From: Chitinophagaceae bacterium
Lineage (GTDB): Bacteria; Bacteroidota; Bacteroidia; Cytophagales; Cytophagaceae
Direction of reading: 5' to 3'
Length of the DNA: 37,854 nucleotides
Assembly (NCBI GenBank): GCA_028288405.1
Contig: JAQBNS010000145.1
Span: 1-37,854, forward strand
How positions within the stretch are numbered: the stretch's first letter is position 1; each line of letters opens with the position of its first letter. A model generated the notes under the pieces. The model was not told where the DNA came from, did not search any database, and saw only the letters and a program-made list of their open reading frames with translations. A program made the position numbers and the translations under genes. Positions 11,501-22,200 of the stretch are shown one piece after another.

Positions 11501-13104
11501 TAGCAGTGGCCCAGCAAAAAGGATTTATAAACAGCGATGGTAAAACCAATTTAGAAAAAGATCCTTTCTTCAATATCGGCGATGCTTCTGTTTCATTTGC
11601 ACTGCTAAATCCTTTTTTTGAAAAAAGAGGATTCTTCGATGTCCTGCTTGGTAACAATAAAGCAAACCCCAAGAAAGTGTACCATGATCTGGCAATAACT
11701 TACATGAACCATTTCAGTAAGTTATCTCCAACAGAAGATTTAACGTTATGGGAAACGGCCAACATGTTGGTCAACTGTCCTAAAACATCCAGCCTGATTG
11801 AATGTCCGGCTGTGCCTAATTGTCCCAAAGGTGGTGTGGTGGATAACGATGACATTTGGAAACACTATAAAACAGTATATGTTTCCTTCAGACAATTTTT
11901 TGAAGATCAATACCAGGAACTGGCCTCTATACGTGTTGGTGATCTGAATACCTGTATTGGAAATAAGGATTATGTACCGACCAATGTTACAGGATATATG
12001 GACGAAGATCCCTTCGGTTCTATTTTTTCTACTTCAAGGTATTGGATGAACCGTTCCCAGCCTTGTTCACAAGGTAGCTACGTTGTCGGAGGTGCTCCTA
12101 ATTATACTTTATACGCTAAGAAGACTCCGCGTTTTCCGTTGCATGGAAGTGCGTCTGAAGACGATGAGTTTAAAGCAGACTATTGTTACAATAACGATTG
12201 GAAAGGATTGATGGACGTCAGCAATTGTATTCCGAATGTAGAGCAGGCTCAGGAAAAAATACAACAAAAATATTACCTCAAAACATTCAATGCCTGCGGT
12301 CAATGCCCATTGGCGAAAGACCTGGAAGTATTTCTAAATGGCTTTGCCAACCGTCATCCGCTGAACAGCGACCAGCAGCTGGGTTGTTTTCCGAGTTCTG
12401 ATGTACCTGAGCTTACCGACGGATTGCTTGTTGCGTTGGGCTTTGATCACTTGGGACAACTCAGTTGGAAAAAAGATCCTTCCATGCTCAATGATAATTT
12501 TACCTTGAACATTGCCCTGACCGATGCAGATATCGATGACGATGTTTGTCATTTTCTGTTTCGTATTCCGCAAGGCAATTATGACATCAGTCAAATCAAA
12601 CAAATTTCAGAATTACATTTTAATCCTTCTCCTCAGCTATTTGTACTAGGTCCCGATGATGCGGGTAAAACATTTAGTTTTACCGCCACATTGAATGATG
12701 GCAGAGTGTTATCCGGGGAAGGCCGTTCAAGTTGCATGCGCATTGACAATTGTGTCTTTGAACCATTGTGTAACGCGACGCAGGTCGGTTATCATTTTGT
12801 GAACTTGCTCAACGGTATAGCTTTTGGTTTTGGAACACAAAATCAATTGCTTCAACATGTAGATCTTAGTACAGAACCTTACAGTGCATTCATTACACCT
12901 GAACTCAAAAATGCATTGTATGCTATGGTGCTGACGGATTATACACCTACTTTATCGGCAGATCAAAATACTCTGGATATCGTTATTCATTCGGTCGGCG
13001 TCGTAGCCAGTGGTGATGCACTCATCAGTTTGACAAAAGAAGAAACAGATTATTCATTTACAGACATTCGATCTTTTGATGCTATACTCAGAGACAAAAC
13101 ATGA
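8497..13104 (+). CDS. Secreted RHS-shell-like protein (first half of an RHS shell), ending at a suspicious TGA
   Basis: I place the start at ATG 8497, giving 1535 residues; an in-frame GTG at 8455 is the longer alternative. A hydrophobic segment beginning at MIGLFFSFLFISSQAWC acts as the signal core. A fibronectin-III-like strand set (NELLVQWEPVYGAESYDLEW) lies near residue 205. Residues about 330-400 contain VDYYDGTLRNRQS and VFYDHAGRSS, which resemble the N-terminal block of Bacteroidota RHS proteins (DUF6443-like). RHS-type strands follow (DANGQTSVQYTNAKGQVVAT near 550). The second half is rich in paired cysteines (NCVDNCQPCQ, NACGQCPLAK) and has no recognised enzyme motif. In related Bacteroidota proteins, as I recall them, such segments precede the YYYDKAGNLVRTVPPEG block that here begins the RHS part of the next gene. 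This gene therefore looks like the N-terminal half of a split shell. The reading frame continues past the TGA; see the next entry. Confidence 0.78.
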   Translation: MKRKLISTHFQRTFSQCNRRMIGLFFSFLFISSQAWCMKDTVSASVKLSAASSGLVVEDNQYAFMTGHSDWASTSFIQKKVYNTVGLRINYNNPAALQNGVVLSVNVKISYWKWNDNLQPKAGFELLEKRTTLSLNFKNDQSEAKDIHLFRFEGGNKFTVTLECPPCDQLPAHVDLVGAIEVDRIYNMSLDAVQPEKLNHTYVAASNELLVQWEPVYGAESYDLEWSYVNNYGDTPGTFLKMNEIDLPVRFFKNNSSRVSVAAGSENEGYRIPMVYEAGFILYRLRAVGKVFDVTQSKTIAGAWSKDDSQEQTVESFARQGSSGNTTKQHVYTFAGHDTHLNWRNQISFAEEGKHKSAVDYYDGTLRNRQSIVKLNTENQVLVGEVFYDHAGRSSVHALPVPTQKNKLNYYPHFNLADTDGKPYAFRHFEIADPQNTCEIKATAMSTSSGASNYYSPVSTSLANDPQGQQSYLPDAEKYPFSQILYTADNTGRIKKEGTVGPAHQLGGGHENTYQYAKPEQEELDKLFGSEAGLAEHYKKDITIDANGQTSVQYTNAKGQVVATALKGASPANLEALPSNIPTGEEVSDLLGKNTANPLGQNNTLTIKDNYGSLELSQQQQIGTDLSVNGKREYTYSFTVSPFQFHACTDQQQPLFTKDGMLDLELSLADECGNQQLLDGGQGSIIRKTISGNGGAVSFNGNWPTHLKAGTYTLSKKLSINKSYLDKLTLDYLNTTSCIRKLDQVIADAIREFDPQNCVDNCQPCQDALQRDYPNPPQDVTDIHYDDYQLRKNECTIFCGGTPNKCASALQAMMADMSPHGQYGLLREHNPEVAGDGSVSIQVDLGSANKLTPEIYPLSVYNENNLLPHYKVRKKTSEEDLEALFVYPSFRTPVDLNGNHAPYRNLDGSEAMIYIQKIGSTDTGTPIFFPEIVATVAQAHANEKTFLVKPQELTLEAFVQNWKPQWAQSLVYYHPEYPIYQNCIAHQAAQVYMEDLINTNSVAVAQQKGFINSDGKTNLEKDPFFNIGDASVSFALLNPFFEKRGFFDVLLGNNKANPKKVYHDLAITYMNHFSKLSPTEDLTLWETANMLVNCPKTSSLIECPAVPNCPKGGVVDNDDIWKHYKTVYVSFRQFFEDQYQELASIRVGDLNTCIGNKDYVPTNVTGYMDEDPFGSIFSTSRYWMNRSQPCSQGSYVVGGAPNYTLYAKKTPRFPLHGSASEDDEFKADYCYNNDWKGLMDVSNCIPNVEQAQEKIQQKYYLKTFNACGQCPLAKDLEVFLNGFANRHPLNSDQQLGCFPSSDVPELTDGLLVALGFDHLGQLSWKKDPSMLNDNFTLNIALTDADIDDDVCHFLFRIPQGNYDISQIKQISELHFNPSPQLFVLGPDDAGKTFSFTATLNDGRVLSGEGRSSCMRIDNCVFEPLCNATQVGYHFVNLLNGIAFGFGTQNQLLQHVDLSTEPYSAFITPELKNALYAMVLTDYTPTLSADQNTLDIVIHSVGVVASGDALISLTKEETDYSFTDIRSFDAILRDKT

Positions 13105-13251
13105 TCCACACCGGGATCTTACCTGCTATTGATCGCACGCATTGAAATACCTGATCATACATTTGAAATACGAACCATCAAAGTATTTTCCGCGGCACTT
13201 AAAATGCTGGAGTGCACACCACGCATTGAAGTGAAAGGTGCTACAAACTAA
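13102..13251 (+). pseudogene. In-frame 3' extension of the RHS-shell gene beyond a premature TGA
   Basis: Reading through the TGA at 13102-13104 in the same frame gives 48 sense codons (STPGSYLLLIARIEI, then HTFEIRTIKVF). They end in TAA at 13249-13251, which overlaps the ATG of the next gene as TAATG. The translation alternates hydrophobic and polar residues like the strands before the stop, so it reads as the natural end of a beta domain. A single CGA-to-TGA or TGG-to-TGA change, or a base error, would explain it. Regulated UGA readthrough is possible, but I see no specific support for it. Confidence 0.7.
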
Positions 13252-16200
13252 TGGAGACGTTTAGATATTTTAAACATTGCAATATGTCATTATTTAAAAG
13301 AATTTTCCCGATGATCAATACAACAGCCTTTCCGGTTAAACTGCTGCGTGCGGTGTTGCTATGCAGCATGTACTTGCTGCTGCCTGTATTGTCTTTTGCT
13401 CAGGATTGTGTGCAGGTTACTTCTACAAAAAAGGATGTGAGTTGTAATGGCGGAAGCGATGGAGAAATCCATCTAACGGTACAAGGCACTGCTGTCGGCA
13501 ATTGCTTTGCCGGTAGTCTGGTTTCTTCCGAAACCTGCGGTAGTTGTAACATCAACATTACCAACCAAGGCAGTGTTGTGGTCAATGCCGGTCAGAAAGC
13601 CTGTCTGGCTGCCGGTCTGACTTATGGCGGCACTATTACAGTTAACAATGGGGGGAAATTGGTTGTATGCGGAAACCTGAACAATGCTAAGCTTACTGTG
13701 ATCGGCACAGGTCAGGCTCATTTACTGGGCAACAATACGTTGTTAAATAGTTTGGTTACGCAAACGTTAAACGGAAACGTTCCTTTGATCAGGAACCATG
13801 GTACCTTGCAAATTGCCAATGCTGATTTATTCGGGAAAATAGAAAACTTTGGAACGTTCATTTTCAACGGTGCCTTGCATGTGATGGCTTCCGGAAATGT
13901 GACCAACAATAAAAATTTTCAGATCAAGGGAAGTCTTACTGTAGATGGCACTTTCATTAACCTCGGACAAGCGAGTGTGACTACAACAGCCATACAACCT
14001 GGTGCTGTATTTGACAATGAATGCAGTCTGCAAATGGCCGGCGCTGTTGGTGTGTATGCCAACATGACCAACAACGGAGTCATTGCAGTAAACGGTAATT
14101 TTCAAACGATGCTTGATGTCAAACTGACCATGGGCAGTGGGAGTGAGTTGGAAGCAGAGGTATTAACCTTTGGGGGAGAAGTGAGAGGCGCAGGAACTTC
14201 ACCGGCATTGATTCATGCTAAACAAGTGGGTAATTTTATTTGGAACGTTGCTTTACGTGGTAAATTGAAAATATGTGTTCCTACTAATCCGTCCGGAATT
14301 CCTGTAGATCCAACGGTTAGTTTTACCTGCGATTTTCTGCCTTTATCCGGAGGACAGATTAATACTTCGACTTGCAATGTTACCTGGAACAATGGTGCAC
14401 AAGGCAAAGATTTAACAGGACTCAAAGCTGGAACATACCATTGGACGGCCACTTGTGGCAGCAGCTGTACAAAAGGCGGTGACATTGTCATTACTGCTCC
14501 TTCTGCTTTGACTGTTGCAGCGACCAGTACACTCAGCAATATTTCTTCCTGCACGGGCGCTGCAAATGCTGTCGCATCAGGAGGAACTTCCGCTTACAGC
14601 TACCAATGGACAAAACAAGGAGATGTTTCTTTTCAATCTTCTAATGCTTCAGTTACTGCTCTTTGTCCTGGAAATTATACCGTAACAGCTACCGACGCTA
14701 AAAATTGTAAGGCCACTGCGAATGTACTGGTGAATACGCAGACTTGTATATTGGCTGCTACCAGCAGTAAAGTAGACGGATGCAGTGGCGCAGGTTCTAT
14801 ATCCGTAAGCATCACTACTGGTACGGCTCCTTATACGATGCAATTAGATAATTTGGCTCCTGTTACTTTGGCAGGTACGGAAACAACGAAAGTGTTTTCT
14901 GCACTTTCTGTTGGTACGCATACCGTATTGGTGAAAGATGCCTGGGGCTGCACGGTAACGCGCAGTGAAGTGTTTACCGGTAATGGCGCGTCATTGGTTG
15001 TTTCCATGAACAGTACCAACAGTACAAAAAGTGTTTGTGACAGTGATACTGCTCCTTGTGACGGTACTGTTTCCGCTATAGTTAGCGGTGGTATCGCACC
15101 TTATACTTTTTCCTGGAGCGGAACCGGTGAATTGTCTTCTGCTGTAACGAATACAATTACAGGAATGTGTTCGGGTACGTATACTGTAGTCGTGAAAGAC
15201 AGTAAGCTTTGCGCTGCAACAGGTTCAGCTAACGTCAGCAATGCGCCGGCTGAATGCAGTAAAGTAAAAGTTACGAAGAAAAATGTTTCTTGCGCCGGAG
15301 GCCATGATGGAGAAATTCATTTGAACATATGCAGCGCAACGACAAGTGGAACTTGTTTCAATGGAGCATTAACCAGTATCGAAAATTGTACCGCTTGTAT
15401 CAGAAACCTGCAAGGCAACGACAATGCAACGATCAATGCAGGAGAACGCGTTTGCATCAAAGCAGGTGATACGTATACGGGCAATCTAATCATCAAAAGC
15501 GGAGGTAAGCTTGTTAGTTGTGGTACTGCAAATTTGCAAAGCCTCACCATGGAAACTGGAAGTGAAGCGCATCTTTTAGGTACAGGAAATATTCCTTCTC
15601 TAACGATGGCTCCTAATGCATTGATTAAAAATCACGGAACACTAGCACTGACCAGTGTCCGTATAGATGGCAAAATAGAAAATTACGGACAGCTTACTTT
15701 TGCAGGTGCGGTACATATTATAGCTTCCGGTTCGTTAACCAATAACCATCAACTGGAAATTGCAGGCAGTTTTACGGTTGACGGTACCTTCATCAATAAG
15801 GGAACGACAAGAAGTCCCGGCAATTTATCCAATGCTACCTTAGCGATACAGCCGACAGCTACTTTTGAAAATTACTGCACGTTGAACATGTGGGGAGCTG
15901 TGGCGGTATACCACGACATCATCAACAACGGTAGTATTGAAGTCAACGGTAATTTTGAAACCTTGCAAGGTGGAGCGGGATTACCGGGTTCAAAAATAAT
16001 GATGGGTAGCGGAAGCAGCCTTAAAGCCAATGTGCTTACATTTTCAGGAGTGGTTACCGGTACAGGCACAACTCCCGGAATAGTAAGGGCTACAGAACTT
16101 GCTAATTTCCTTTCAGGAGCTTCCTTGCAAGGGAAATTAGTGGTATGCGTACCTACCGCACCATCTGGCATACCGGTAGGTACAGGTGTACAGTTCAGCT

Positions 16201-19200
16201 GTGATCCTGCCTTGCTGACCATCACACAAAATGGAAGTGCTACTGATTGTACAGTAAAATGGGCACATGATGCTGCTGCGACGGGAGCTGATCTTACGCA
16301 ACTTGCTGCAGGCACTTATACCTATACGGTAACGTGCGGAAGTAATTGCACCAAGACAGGTAGTGTTACGCTGACTCAGCCTTCAGCACTTCAAGTCACA
16401 GTAACTACGATAGCGAATGCCGATTGCGTTGGCAAATGTAACGGAGAAATTCGTGCGGAAGTTCAGGGTGGAATTCCTGCTTACGATTTCAGGTGGAACA
16501 CCGGCAATGTCACACCTGACGTGTATCCGGCGTGTGCGGGTAATTATGAAGTAACCGTTAAAGATGGCAACGGTTGTGAACTGAAAGCAACAGGAACTGT
16601 TCAGGCTCAAGCAAGCACGGGTATTTGCTGTACGTCTGTTATTACCGTGACGCCTGAAGAAGTCACCTCACCAGGTTGTGTTGCTCAACCGGGAGGGCTG
16701 GTAGCAGATGGCAAAATTAAAGTGAAGGTAACAGGTGCAAGCGGTCACTTGATTTATGTTTGGAAAAAAAACGGATTGGTTGTACCTGGCATAGAGGAAG
16801 AGGAACTCACTCACTTGTCGGCCGGTAATTATCACCTGGATGTGTTTGATGCGACATTATGTTATGGTTCGTTGGATATTAATTTGCAATCCAAGGGTAC
16901 GGCATGTGGTTGTAATATCGCTGTTGTTCCCCAATTGATCAGTAAAGCTTCCTGCCCTCAGAAATGCGACGGTAAAGCGAAAGTAGTAGTGACGGGTACT
17001 TCGGTGTCTTTTCAGGTAGAATGGTTTGATGCACACAACATCTTAAGAGGCGAAGGTGAAACCTTAGAGGGCCTATGCAGTGGAGCTTACCGTATCGTAG
17101 TAACGGAAACGCAAGCACCTTTTTGCAGCATGGAAACGAATTATGTCTTAGAAGCAGAAACAGCAGAAGGCTGTTGTCCTACCAATTTATCCGCTGCAAT
17201 TATTGCTAAACAGGATGCAAGCAATGCGGAAGCACAGGACGGTTCTTTTGAAGTGTCCGTCAGTCAGGGTACTGCTGATTATTTATACCGTTGGGATAAT
17301 ATTCCTTTGGGTATAACATCGGGTGAGAAACAAAGTGCTTTATCCGATGAAACCATAGATCATTTGGCTCCCGGTTACTACAGAGTGGAAGTGACCGAGC
17401 TGGCAAGCGGCAATGCCAAAGGATGCCGTGCTTCGACAGGGCTTTGGATCGGTGGAAATCAAATCAATGCATGCCGTCTGGAAGTAAGCGTGAATGAGAT
17501 TGTTCGTCCCGGTTGCAGGGATTGTGCGGATGGGAAAGTGTCCTTGTTGCTTAGCAATGCCAGCGGCGCCTTACGCTACGAATGGAGAGGAGAAGGAAGT
17601 ATGACAATCATTTCTGCCTTAAAGGACATAGTAGGTATAGCGGCAGGAAACTATACGGTTACTGTTACTGAAATCAATAATCCGACATGCACCGTGACTA
17701 TTCCTGTTGAAATACCGGATGGCTCGGGTTGCTGCACGCAGTGTTCGATCGATCAGGTAGTGACGGATGCTAAATGTCCCAATGATAAAGGAGGAGCGAT
17801 CCGTGTGATTGTTCACGGCGGCGGCGGACCTTTTACTTATAATTGGCTCGCGCCACTTTCCAGCACTGCTCAGGAAGTTTCAGGATTGGCACCGGGATTT
17901 TATACCGTGATTGTAAAAGGACTGACGCATTGCAACCAGGTCACCAAAACTTTTGAAGTCAAAGCCGTCAGCTCTTGCTGCGATAATTCCGGGCAACCGA
18001 CAATTGAAACAGTCAAAGGAACTTGTGGTATAGCAGGTACACGTTTGATTGCTCATCCGGATGATGCACTGGGCTATTTGTGGAGCACAGGTGAGCGTAC
18101 CCACGAAATTACAATCCATACAGCCGGTACCTATACCTTGAAGATTTATTCCTCTTCCAGTTGTAATCAATCAACTAGTGTTACGATTGCTCCTGACCCG
18201 GTCAACAACAATCCCATCATCACATCTTCGGCAGCTTATATCTGTCCGGGAGGCAACATCACGTTAAATGCGATGTCCGGCGATTCTTATCTTTGGAGTA
18301 CAGGAGCGACAAGTCGTTCTATATCGGTGAGTACAAGTGGTATTTATCAGGTGGATATTTTTACCAATAACAAGCATTGCATAACCAAAGGCAAGATCGT
18401 CGTTAATCAAGCCGATACGAATCCTAAAATAACAGGAACAGTTTTCGAAGTTTGTCCTAAGACATTTGCAGTACCTCTGACATCGACTTCTCCTTCTTAT
18501 AATCAGTGGTACAAAGATAATGTATTGATTTCAACTGAACGCTTCATCACAGTGGATCAACCGGGTACTTACAAACTTGTGGTTACTTATCCTTCTTGTA
18601 ATGCGCAAACACATGAGGTCACGTTAACCGAAAGATGTGAGAAAAGCTGTGATCCTCCGCACTTGATTTCTGTCGACCTGCCTCCTCAGTCCTGTGCCGA
18701 TTACCTGATCAATCATGCCGTTCAAAATGCGGTCACGGAATTTAATTTATATGTCGAATCTCAGAAAATTAATTTTCAGCGCGCCTATGTGGAGCATTTT
18801 ATGACTGATCTGACGGAAAACTTTACCATGACGACAGCCGGTGATATTACGCACCATTATACACTTTATTATTACGATAAAGCAGGGAACCTCGTGCGTA
18901 CCGTACCTCCGGAAGGTGTAGTTTTGCTGACGCCTGATCAGGTGAAAAAAGTGCAACAGGATAGAGCTTCAGGAAGTCCGGATAGGAATGTATTTACTGA
19001 GCATACATTAACTACAACCTATGCCTTCAACAGTTTGAACAATCCGATAGGGCAAAATATTCCAGACCAGCAAGCTTTACAAAAAGTAGAAACGAGTGAT
19101 GTATTCTCGCCTCCGGGTGTGGTATGGGACGGTGGGGCTTTGTCTTCTAATGGTCATGGTATTGTATTCGGAAGAAATGGAGAAGACGGTGTTATTTATT

Positions 19201-22200
19201 ATACCAGCAATGCCGGCAAAGACGGTGCTTCCAGCTGGACTCAGGCCAGCGGAATTACCGTCAATCTTAACGATGTGCAGCAGTTGGATAACACAACAAG
19301 TATAGCTGCCGGTGATCAGGGTACCTTGTTGACAAGCAAAAACGGCGGTTCTTCATGGGAAATTATTGAAGTACCTACTACAGAAAATCTACGCTTCGTC
19401 TATTTTGAATCTCTTCAAAAAGGACATGTCATCAGTGTGAGTGGTGTTGTATGGAGTACTTCAGATAGCGGTATACATTGGGACTCCTCGGCTGACTTGT
19501 CTTTCAAACCGGGTACTTTGCAAGACGTGACTTTTGTGAACATAAATAAAGGCTATGCTGTCTTTGATGTCAATGGATCCGGAGCGGTATATACTACTAC
19601 TGATCAGGGCGTGAACTGGTCAAAGAAACGGATAGTTTCTTTCCGCAACTTTAATGACATTGCTGTTGCTTCAAATGGCAACGCTTATACTGTAGGGGAA
19701 GACGGTTTACTCATTGAAAACAATGGAACAAATTTCAAATTGATCGCTACCGGCAACACCGAAGATTTTCAGGAAGTGGTGGCGAATGGAAATCAGGTAT
19801 TGATTCGTGGTACTCAGTCTACCTATCGCTATGATCCTTCCGGCACACTTACACTTGCTGCATCAGGTTTTACAAAAATAGGCGTGACAGCTGATCCTTC
19901 AAACGATAACGTATTTGGTATCACGGCAAGTGGATATGTTTTTGGAACAGAGACTTCATTGGGCGGAGCACTCAATTCGTTTGCCTCAAGTGCCGGTCAT
20001 GTACAAGGTGCAGATTTTAAAACCGCTGCGAACTTTATTTATTGGGACGATCAGCAAGGCTTATACCTGAATGGACAGACGACTGACAAATGGCCAAATG
20101 CCTCGACTGTAGCAAGTGCACATTTCGGAACAAGCAATCAAGTGCTGGTCGTTGATAGTAACGGTGACAAATGGTGGACATCCGATATCAGTGTTGCAAA
20201 TGTTGCTTGGTCAGCACCTGAAAACATTGGTCTATTGGTTGACTTATATTTTACAGATTTAAATCACGGAACAGTACTTACAACTACACAAGCTTACCGT
20301 ACAGTTGACGGCGGACAAACCTGGTCATCTGTGGTGCCTCAACCTACGTTTGGTTTCGTCAATGCGCTTGCCGGTAATGGTGCATCGGAAAAAGGATTCG
20401 GAAGAAACGGACCAATTGAAAAAGACTTGCTGTCGTTGACCGGTTCCTCCTGGAACAATTTAGGTTATGATTTGAATACTCCGGTCTTGCGTTCCGTAAG
20501 GGCTTTGGGTAATACGGCGTATGCGGTAGGAGATGATGGAGTAGTATTGAGCTGGGCAGCAGATGAGATATGGCGTGATAACCGTATTCAAAATGATGCT
20601 GCTGTAGTTGCAAAAAGAAATTGGGTAGCGGTAGCCATCGACGCCAACAACAGCAACGGTTACATGACCGATGCGAGCGGAAATACGGGTCAAGGTGTGA
20701 CGAACAATTGGAATATGTCCACAGCGTTGACTCCATTAGTATCCGTTACAGCTATAGGTGGATTGAATAATAAACTGGTAGTGGTTACAGATGGAAAATT
20801 GCAATCTGCTACACCATCCGGAGGAACAGTGAGCTGGAACGATAATCATATTTTGGGAAGTCTTACAGCCCTGGACATCACAGCCAGTGGCATGGCGATG
20901 TCTGTTGGAGTGTTTGGTAATAACTGGCACAACACTTCTTTTGGTTCTTCTGATACCTGGACCTATGGTAGCATGCTGAGTACTTTTGAAATCGAAGATG
21001 CCTATATGGTCAATGGAGATATTGGTTACGCAGTAGGTAAAAAAGGAACCATTATAAAAACCATAACAGGCGGTAAAAGCTGGACTGTGCAGCATTCCTT
21101 TTTGACCGATGACTTGACCGATGTACATTTTTCAGATGTCAATACAGGAGTGGCACTTGCAGGGAATAAATTGGTATATACTACAGATGGCGGTGCACAC
21201 TGGACCCTTGTCAATGTGAGTGCGACAATGCAAGCTGTTTTTGTATTATCTCCTTCCAATGCCTATGCTGTAGGTACCAATGGAAATATTATCAAAGCTT
21301 CCGGCTCATTGGCCAATTGGGCTTCGATGACTTCTCCTGTTACCAGAACATTGAACAGTGTACATTTTCCTGATGAAACAATTGGTTTTGCAGCCGGGGC
21401 TTCCGGTACTATTTTGAGATTTAAGGTAGCAACCGGTACGTGGGAAAAATTAACGGATGGCACAAACGATTGGGTAAAAAGTAAAACAGGTACGACGCGG
21501 GATTTGAATACCGTATTTTTCAGGGATAGAAAAAATGGCTATGTCTCCGGTGAAAACGGTGTAGTATTAAAAACAATCAATGGCGGAGACACCTGGGATA
21601 ATTTTGAAAGCTTTGGCAACGGCAATGATTTGGTAGACCTGAGTTTCGGCGATGGCACCGATGGCCTGGTGATCGGTTCTTCCGGCGTGAAAGCCGTTAG
21701 CGATGGTAAGGATCGTTTCACTACCGTTTTCATCTACGATCGTTTGGGAAGATTGATACTTTCACAGAATGCGAAGCAGTTCAATAAGACGCCGGTAGCT
21801 TATTCCTACATTGTATACGATCCATTAAACCGCATGATAGAATCAGGTGAAGTTGCCAATGCCACTTCTACTACTGCACTCTATGATCCAGGAGAACCAT
21901 TGATCAATGACGATAAATTGGCTGCTTGGTTAAAGGCTGGTTTAAAAACAGAAGTTGGGAAAACTCACTACGATGTGTTAGAACCCATTGTAATACCAGG
22001 TTTTACACAAAATGAATTGACGCTTCGTAACCGTGTCTCCTACGTTACACATGCCGACGAATGGTACGATGAAGCAATCAATCCTACCGCTTATCAATCC
22101 GCTACGCATTTTGATTACGATATCCACGGCAATGTGAAAACATTGATTCAGGATTTCCCTGAATTGAAAAAACTGGGACAGCAATTCAAACGTATCGACT

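Noticed and set aside
13102-13104. Selenocysteine insertion at the in-frame TGA
   Set aside because: I see no convincing SECIS-like hairpin directly after the codon, and the context is a beta-rich secreted protein, not a redox enzyme.
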